This document shows, piece after piece, positions 6,736 through 10,486 of a DNA stretch of 10,486 bases. The stretch is from an uncultured Anaerolineae bacterium (GTDB lineage: Bacteria > Chloroflexota > Anaerolineae > Anaerolineales > Villigracilaceae), in NCBI GenBank assembly GCA_903882765.1, contig CAIRYE010000489.1, forward strand, positions 1 through 10,486. Reading direction: 5' to 3'. Under the pieces are notes generated by a model. It was given only the letters and a program-made list of their open reading frames with translations. It was not told where the DNA came from and searched no databases. Numbering within the stretch: the first letter of the stretch is position 1; every line of letters starts with the position of its first letter. The position numbers and the translations under genes are program-made.

Positions 6736-6763
6736 CACGAGCAAATCCTGATTCGTAATCGTG
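6736..6763. other. Nested hairpin just after the zinc-ribbon gene stop
   Basis: CACGA (6736-6740) pairs with TCGTG (6759-6763), and an inner AATC/GATT stem (6744-6747, 6750-6753) has a two-base loop. It begins two bases after the stop codon on the minus strand and is followed there by an A-run, not a T-run. An mRNA 3'-end structure is possible; an intrinsic terminator is not supported. Confidence 0.3.
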
Positions 6764-6765
6764 CC

Positions 6766-7716
6766 TCATTGAAAAAATTGATAGAAGACCTTGTTTTTTT
6801 CGTCTAATGTTCGAATATCCGCCTTAGCTCTGGGGTCCCATAGATCGAACAGCTTAATACACATTTCACCGTCCATTAGGTCAAGTGTTACAAATAGATC
6901 ATTTACCACTCCAGATATATACTCCCCTAACTTCTGCAGGTCCTGAAATAGGTCCATTGCCTCCATCGGTACATTCTTTGTATCCTTGATCGAAGCTGCT
7001 TTTTCTAGCATGGTCAGCGCTATCGCCACATATTTTTTACTACCTTCGGTCAGTATTCCGCCATTTTTCTTTAGGGCTGTTATGTGATGATCAAGGATCT
7101 GTAAACCTAAGCCAAAGCCATTTATGGTGTACCGTTCCAAGTTGGTATAAGCGGTGAAATTTAAATGTCCGCCCGCTTGTGCTAATTGCTCTACGGTACT
7201 TTTGCACAGGTCGATCGACATCTCAACACTTTTTTTGATGCAGGGGTGAAGTGTTTCATTCACAATGATCAAGTCTGGGTCCACCCCCGACATGCTTAGC
7301 TCTCGTTTGGCGACCTGATTGAACACTTCAAAATAACAGAAAACCGTAACACGCATTAGATCGGTAATTGGATCCATGGTTAGGTACGATAACCACACGG
7401 AAGCGGTGAGCAAGGTTTGGTAAAGATCCTGATACGATTCGTTTGCATCGGCAAAGTCTTGATAACTATTTTTGAACTTCTCGGATCTTGTTAGCTGGTC
7501 CCATTCTGCAACCACTAGGTCCAATCTTCGTAAACGATCCTTCATGGCTTCGCAAAACAGCATCAGTTGATCGGGGTCGCTGATCGGAAGATCTGGGGCA
7601 GCAGGGCGGGCGTTGGGCTTGTTCGGGTCGCTTAAATCTCCGTACCCGCAAACGGGGCAATGCCGATATGTTTGTTCAAGGGCGGTATGGCAGCGCGGGC
7701 AAATTGGATAGTTCAT
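6766..7716 (-). CDS. Zinc-ribbon protein with a long helical domain, function unknown
   Basis: A 316-aa protein. The N-terminus is a rubredoxin-like zinc ribbon with Cys6-x-x-Cys9 and Cys20-x-x-Cys23 (ICPRC, HCPVC), then a Pro/Ala/Asp linker (about 27-48). The remaining 265 residues look almost wholly helical and lack transmembrane segments or a motif I recognise. Visible patches are RLRRLDLVVAEWDQL, LYQTLLTASVWLSYL, LQILDHHITALKKNGG and YISGVVNDLFVTLDLMDGE. The ribbon resembles the zinc-ribbon tags placed at the front of many bacterial scaffolding or regulatory proteins, but I cannot assign a role. The start is supported by GAGAGG four bases before the ATG. It appears to be a single-gene unit, with spacers of 131 bases before it and 233 bases after it. 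Confidence 0.75.
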   Translation of the reverse strand: MNYPICPRCHTALEQTYRHCPVCGYGDLSDPNKPNARPAAPDLPISDPDQLMLFCEAMKDRLRRLDLVVAEWDQLTRSEKFKNSYQDFADANESYQDLYQTLLTASVWLSYLTMDPITDLMRVTVFCYFEVFNQVAKRELSMSGVDPDLIIVNETLHPCIKKSVEMSIDLCKSTVEQLAQAGGHLNFTAYTNLERYTINGFGLGLQILDHHITALKKNGGILTEGSKKYVAIALTMLEKAASIKDTKNVPMEAMDLFQDLQKLGEYISGVVNDLFVTLDLMDGEMCIKLFDLWDPRAKADIRTLDEKNKVFYQFFQ

Positions 7717-7800
7717 ATTCCCTCTCTAATAACGCTTTCATTCAATTCGATCTGGTTTTTCCTCAGAATACCATTCATCATGAGCTTACTAATAACCTTA

Positions 7801-7845
7801 CTCAAAGCCATCCTCGGTTTTCTGCGAATGTGGCTTGGTTTTGAG
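7801..7845. other. Interrupted stem-loop after the 252-aa gene
   Basis: CTCAAAGCCA (7801-7810) can pair with TGGC (7831-7834) and TTTGAG (7840-7845), leaving a five-base bulge and a 20-base loop. An alternative is AAGCCA with TGGCTT. It starts two bases after the minus-strand stop of the 252-aa gene. No T-run follows. A plus-strand 23-codon frame (7780-7851) with a hydrophobic product also crosses it. Confidence 0.3.
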
Positions 7846-7847
7846 CG

Positions 7848-8606
7848 TTAATCAAGCCCCCCATAATCCACGTCCATCGCCTCCCCGCGCCAAAGGGGCA
7901 ACACCTTTTCTGGGTTAGGTTCAGAAAGTTGATCGGCGCTTGCCAACGCTACCGAGGCAAAATGGCCGATACTGCTAAGACGCGCGTTTTGTGTGGCGAG
8001 CTCTTGCCAGTTAGCTGGCCGCTGAGCTTGTTTTTGCGGGTATAACGCTGGCCGTACCACTACCCATTCCGGTCCTTGGCTATCACCCACAAACCAGATG
8101 GATGGATCCACCTGAGGGTTGGATTGCCAGCTCATTAGTTGATACCCCTTGCTTCCGAGGTCATCGAGTACCACTTGTACTGCCATGCCTTGTACCTCCC
8201 AGTCTGTCATTACGATCTGCTCAGTTGTAACCAGCGATGGCGGGTCTATCGGTTCTCCTGTGTCAGCGGTGATCAAACCCCAGCCGCTTTTTGCCAACGG
8301 CACCCACTCACCGGAAAGCCTTTTTTTCATCGGCAAAAGGCAAGCATGCCCCTTGTTTTGCTCAGCTACCATCATCAAACCTTGATGATTGCCAGGGCCG
8401 GCTACTGCGCCGCTAACATCTTCTATATGGATGAAGAACAACTGGTTGCCCAGCCGGAAGGATAGGTGCTCCAGGTAGGGTGGGTAAGGATGCCCGCGCA
8501 GCCAAAACTGGATACCTCCCGGTATTTGTTCGTTTAGGTGATTGCCGGCCGCCTTCCAGCATTGAAAAAATTCCTGCGACATGGGTTGGTTCTCGATCTC
8601 ATACAT
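7848..8606 (-). CDS. Uncharacterised 252-aa soluble protein
   Basis: I do not know a function. From memory, similar hypothetical proteins are found in diverse bacteria, with the same landmark motifs: FWLRGHPYPPYLEHLSFRLG (34-53), QLFFIHIEDV (55-64), GHACLLPM (86-93), GWGLI followed by DPPSLV, IVMTDWEVQ (131-139), SIWFVGD (169-175), PEWVVVR (179-185), RPANW (196-200) and PLWRGEAM near the C-terminus. It has many tryptophans and no signal peptide or membrane helix. The frame is open to 8672, but the start at 8606 is preferred: AGGAGG lies eight bases upstream, and a promoter at 8675-8703 would place the transcript start near 8668. The 5' leader then contains a small hairpin. Confidence 0.8.
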   Translation of the reverse strand: MYEIENQPMSQEFFQCWKAAGNHLNEQIPGGIQFWLRGHPYPPYLEHLSFRLGNQLFFIHIEDVSGAVAGPGNHQGLMMVAEQNKGHACLLPMKKRLSGEWVPLAKSGWGLITADTGEPIDPPSLVTTEQIVMTDWEVQGMAVQVVLDDLGSKGYQLMSWQSNPQVDPSIWFVGDSQGPEWVVVRPALYPQKQAQRPANWQELATQNARLSSIGHFASVALASADQLSEPNPEKVLPLWRGEAMDVDYGGLD

Positions 8607-8613
8607 CGTAATT

Positions 8614-8619
8614 CCCTCC
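8614..8619 (-). promoter_or_regulatory. Ribosome binding site and leader hairpin of the 252-aa gene
   Basis: The plus strand reads CCCTCC here, part of CCCTCCT at 8614-8620, so the minus-strand mRNA has AGGAGGG about eight bases before the ATG at 8606. Just upstream in the leader, CCCAC (8644-8648) pairs with GTGGG (8655-8659) around a six-base loop. This supports the inner start codon over the one at 8672. Confidence 0.65.
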
Positions 8620-8674
8620 TGGTTAGTGGTTTGCAACGAAGATCCCACTTTGTGGTGGGGATGTTTATGCACTT

Positions 8675-8703
8675 ATTATAAGGAATTCGCTAGAGAAAAC
8701 CAA
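8675..8703 (-). promoter_or_regulatory. Sigma-70-type promoter of the 252-aa gene
   Basis: On the minus strand, TTGGTT (8703-8698) is followed after exactly 17 bases by a perfect TATAAT (8680-8675). Transcription would begin near 8668, about 60 bases before the chosen start codon. This is the best promoter seen in the window. Confidence 0.7.
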
Positions 8704-8721
8704 GTGCCTGATGGAGAAGCG

Positions 8722-8784
8722 GATCAAATTGTTATCAAATAGGGCGCCGATCCTCGGGTTGAAGACCTAGTATCTTATTTGATC
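8722..8784. repeat. Repeated ATCAAAT boxes upstream of the promoter
   Basis: GATCAAAT occurs at 8722-8729, ATCAAAT again at 8734-8740, and the reverse complement ATTTGATC at 8777-8784. The first two are direct copies 11 bases apart, one helical turn. The second and third also form an 8-bp inverted repeat (8734-8741 with 8776-8783). They lie about 55 to 115 bases upstream of the inferred transcript start of the 252-aa gene, where an activator or repressor could bind. The same 8-mer appears at 9480-9487. Confidence 0.4.
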
Positions 8785-8817
8785 TATTAAATGAGGGAAG
8801 AAGAAAGCATAATACCC

Positions 8818-8862
8818 AAAAAATGCCTGAATATTTTCACCGCTACCATAACTCAGGGCATT
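8818..8862 (-). terminator. Intrinsic terminator of the RimJ/RimL-type acetyltransferase gene
   Basis: Read on the minus strand, AATGCC(C)TGA (8862-8853) pairs with TCAGGCATT (8830-8822), leaving one bulged C, and a run of six T follows (8823-8818). It lies about 25 bases after the stop codon at 8887. This is a standard Rho-independent terminator. Confidence 0.8.
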
Positions 8863-8886
8863 ATTTGCTAGTACCTTTCTTTCGCA

Positions 8887-9471
8887 TCAAAGGTAATTGT
8901 TTTGATTTTCCCATTCCTCTCGCACCAAACTGTAAAGGTGCATATCCTTGAAGATACCGTCCTTGTATATATATTGTCGTTTTGTTCCCTCCCGCCGAAA
9001 CCCATTCCTTTCGAATAGCTTGATAGAAGGGGTATTAAACTCATATATCTCAGAACCAACACGGTTCATTTTCAAATCCCCAAAACAATATACAAGAACG
9101 GCGCGCAGAGTCTCGCTAGCATAACCCTTACCCCAGGCCGCTTCATCCCAGCCTAAGCTGATGCCAAGATCACACCGATGGTTATAGTGATCTATGTGCG
9201 CGATCATGCCATAACCGATCAGCTCATCATTGCTTTGTTGATGGATGGCATAGTCAATAATATCGGAATCTTCCGGCCGGTTCAGGATGCGGTCTAGGAT
9301 TTTTTGTGTCTCATCCAAAGATAGAGGATTTTCTCTGGGAGGCGAATCATCATCGAAGTAACCTTCGCGCGGGTCGTTGAAGGTAGTATTCAACCATGCA
9401 AGGCTGTTTTGGGTATGTGGTTTCAAAATCAATCGTTCAGTTCTGATATGTAGTACTCGTTTAGTATCCAT
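8887..9471 (-). CDS. GNAT N-acetyltransferase, RimJ/RimL type
   Basis: A 194-aa acetyltransferase that uses acetyl-CoA; the acceptor could be a protein N-terminus, a small amine or an antibiotic, and the sequence does not tell which. The N-terminal TERLILKP is the classic RimJ/RimL strand. Acetyl-CoA motif A is DEAAWGKGYASETLRAVL (109-126), and the C-terminal FNTPSIKLFERNGFRREG (145-162) includes Asn146 and the N-G-F signature. The length is normal. No Shine-Dalgarno sequence precedes the ATG at 9471. Instead, a 20-bp palindrome overlaps the start codon, and a CATAAA hexamer lies three bases before the ATG. The gene ends in its own terminator (8818-8862), so it is probably a single-gene unit. 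Confidence 0.92.
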   Translation of the reverse strand: MDTKRVLHIRTERLILKPHTQNSLAWLNTTFNDPREGYFDDDSPPRENPLSLDETQKILDRILNRPEDSDIIDYAIHQQSNDELIGYGMIAHIDHYNHRCDLGISLGWDEAAWGKGYASETLRAVLVYCFGDLKMNRVGSEIYEFNTPSIKLFERNGFRREGTKRQYIYKDGIFKDMHLYSLVREEWENQNNYL

Positions 9472-9490
9472 AAATTTATGATCAAATTTA
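9471..9490. promoter_or_regulatory. 20-bp palindrome over the acetyltransferase start
   Basis: TAAATTT (9471-9477) and AAATTTA (9484-9490) form a perfect 7-bp inverted repeat around ATGATC. It overlaps the first base of the start codon at 9471 and contains the 8-mer GATCAAAT (9480-9487). It could be an operator. The AT content makes chance palindromes more likely, so the call is tentative. Confidence 0.4.
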
Positions 9491-9629
9491 ATTTTAGAAA
9501 ATAACGTTGAGAGGTTTGTTTTTGTAATATAAGATAAGCAAGAATTCTATTTTGGGCAAAAGATTAGTTCCGGATCAAGGAGAAGGCAATCTAATCCTGC
9601 TGAAGCTCCACAATCTGGCGCTAAATAGC

Positions 9630-10199
9630 TTACCCGGCTTGATCAAAAGCAGTTTTTAACCAAGAAATCAATTCAACATCCACTTGATCCACATCATCCA
9701 GCGTGACGATATAGTTACACATGCTACCCGATGGTTGTTCTAGTAGACGCTTATTTGGTTCCAGCCCCTTGGCATTAATGCCCACCTCGAAGCGGGTGTT
9801 GGTTTTGGGCCCAAGCATGGCGAACTGTTTTTTTCGCCGAAGGCTGATATAGGATTTCTTTGGGGCGATCTCGAATTCACCAAATTGTTCGATCTTATTC
9901 ATCAACGAAATATGAATTGGGCGAAAGGCTGATTTTGTACCTACGTATATTTCCTCGAGGACCGCATCCAGGGTTTTTCCTTCAGCGGCCCGTGCTCCAT
10001 CCGATTTTAAAACCGCGTGGGTCGCGGCATTCGCGTCACCGTGCCCCAATCCAAGTGCTGTTTTCAAAAAGTCCCGGATTTCCCCGTGCTTTGTCAACCC
10101 GCTCCTTTCGACGATCACAGAAATTTCCGCGATGGTTTTCCCGGTTTTCTTCTGAATATTGTCGATTTGTGTTTGAATTGCCTGATCAAGAGAACTCAT
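9630..10199 (-). CDS. DUF4287 and DUF5655 domain protein
   Basis: A 189-aa protein with two small uncharacterised domains. The N-terminal one (about 1-65) matches DUF4287: KKTGKTIAEISVIVERSGLT, KHGEIRDFLKT and GLGHGDANAATHAVL. The C-terminal one (about 75-185) matches DUF5655, a putative transport or nucleic-acid-binding domain: IYVGTKSAFRPIHISLMNKI, then PKKSYISLRRKKQFAMLGP and TRFEVGINAKG. Such two-domain proteins are common in soil and sludge bacteria; the function is unknown. The start was moved from 10247 to 10199 because AGGAGG lies six bases before that ATG. A possible promoter is at 10235-10263. The 158-base spacer to the acetyltransferase gene shows only a weak GATTAG/CTAATC inverted repeat (9562-9567, 9591-9596). 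Confidence 0.88.
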   Translation of the reverse strand: MSSLDQAIQTQIDNIQKKTGKTIAEISVIVERSGLTKHGEIRDFLKTALGLGHGDANAATHAVLKSDGARAAEGKTLDAVLEEIYVGTKSAFRPIHISLMNKIEQFGEFEIAPKKSYISLRRKKQFAMLGPKTNTRFEVGINAKGLEPNKRLLEQPSGSMCNYIVTLDDVDQVDVELISWLKTAFDQAG

Positions 10200-10234
10200 G
10201 GGGAACCTCCTAATTTGGGAATCTGAAATTGGTA

Positions 10235-10263
10235 AATATGAATTCATTCTAACCGGAATTCAA
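10235..10263 (-). promoter_or_regulatory. Possible promoter of the DUF4287 gene
   Basis: On the minus strand TTGAAT (10263-10258) and CATATT (10240-10235) are separated by 17 bases. Each matches the sigma-70 consensus at four of six positions. The transcript would start near 10228, giving a leader of about 30 bases that includes the AGGAGG ribosome binding site. Confidence 0.4.
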
Positions 10264-10296
10264 ACCCATGACCCTAAATATTCTTTCTTGGTAGAG

Positions 10297-10401
10297 CTAT
10301 CTTTTTCTGTAACACCGGAGGATGAGCTCGACATCTTTGATCGTGCCGTTGGATGCTACCTCATAGAACTCTACATTGTTCGCCGTGGTAACAAGTTTCA
10401 T
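10297..10401 (-). CDS. Possible short or decayed 34-aa reading frame
   Basis: The right-edge spacer (10200-10486) contains no convincing full gene. A minus-strand ATG at 10401 has AAAGGTG seven bases upstream and encodes a 34-aa peptide beginning MKLVTTANNVEFYEV. A second frame across the same area continues with protein-like text (GVTEKDSSTKKEYLGSWV), as if a frameshift had broken a longer small gene. An 81-codon plus-strand frame (10198-10443) overlaps the same bases and lacks a ribosome binding site. Only one of these can be right, and all could be chance. Confidence 0.2.
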   Translation of the reverse strand: MKLVTTANNVEFYEVASNGTIKDVELILRCYRKR

Positions 10402-10486
10402 TTCTTTTCACCTTTGGAAACACAACTTGAACAGAGAATTTAAAAGGATTTTATTTGTTTACATCTATTAATATTATTCTACCCAC

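Noticed and set aside
8139..8465. Plus-strand 108-codon frame
   Set aside because: It is antisense to the well-conserved motifs of the 252-aa protein and has no ribosome binding site.
10245..10275. Sequence resembling a tRNA T-arm (GGTTTGAATTCC on the minus strand)
   Set aside because: The flanking stem does not pair well, and no D-arm, anticodon arm or acceptor stem could be fitted around it.

Overview
The window looks like an accessory stretch of a bacterial chromosome of moderate GC content. It holds one complete two-component system, one ammonium transporter and a run of small, widely transferable genes. No rRNA, tRNA, CRISPR array, transposase or phage gene was seen. The mix of families and the style of the proteins would fit an Anaerolineae-type member of the Chloroflexota, but this is a low-confidence impression and nothing here fixes the taxonomy.

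Left part (1-2826, all minus strand). A NarL/LuxR-type response regulator is followed, with overlapping stop and start codons, by a NarX/DegS-type membrane histidine kinase. A 176-aa protein of unknown function lies 53 bases further downstream and may belong to the same transcript. The first codons of another gene run off the left edge. The kinase has an odd, degenerate ATP-binding G1 box.

Middle (2827-4276). An Amt-family ammonium transporter is transcribed away from the regulator, so the two share a promoter region of about 140 bases that contains a small inverted repeat. The layout suggests, without proving, that the two-component system controls or senses something linked to ammonium uptake. 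There is no GlnK/GlnB gene beside the transporter. A GC-rich 14-bp hairpin separates the transporter from the convergent genes to its right.

Right part (4277-10486, all minus strand). Seven mostly single genes follow one another, separated by spacers of about 100 to 280 bases: a double-domain GNAT acetyltransferase, a DUF6946-like protein with a possible PD-(D/E)XK nuclease core, an ASCH/PUA-like protein, a zinc-ribbon helical protein, a 252-aa uncharacterised protein, a RimJ/RimL-type GNAT, and a DUF4287-DUF5655-like protein. Several have visible signals of their own, including a Shine-Dalgarno sequence, a promoter or a terminator, so they look like independent units rather than one operon. 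The layout resembles a gene-cassette array, but no integron attC core sites were found.

Several start codons were moved inward from the longest reading frame because a good ribosome binding site lies next to the inner ATG. This applies to the transporter, the ASCH protein, the 252-aa protein and the DUF4287 protein; the kinase start was moved because of its overlap with the regulator. The least explained items are the degenerate kinase ATP site, a repeated 8-base motif in two spacers, a 20-bp palindrome over one start codon, and a few short protein-like reading frames in spacers.
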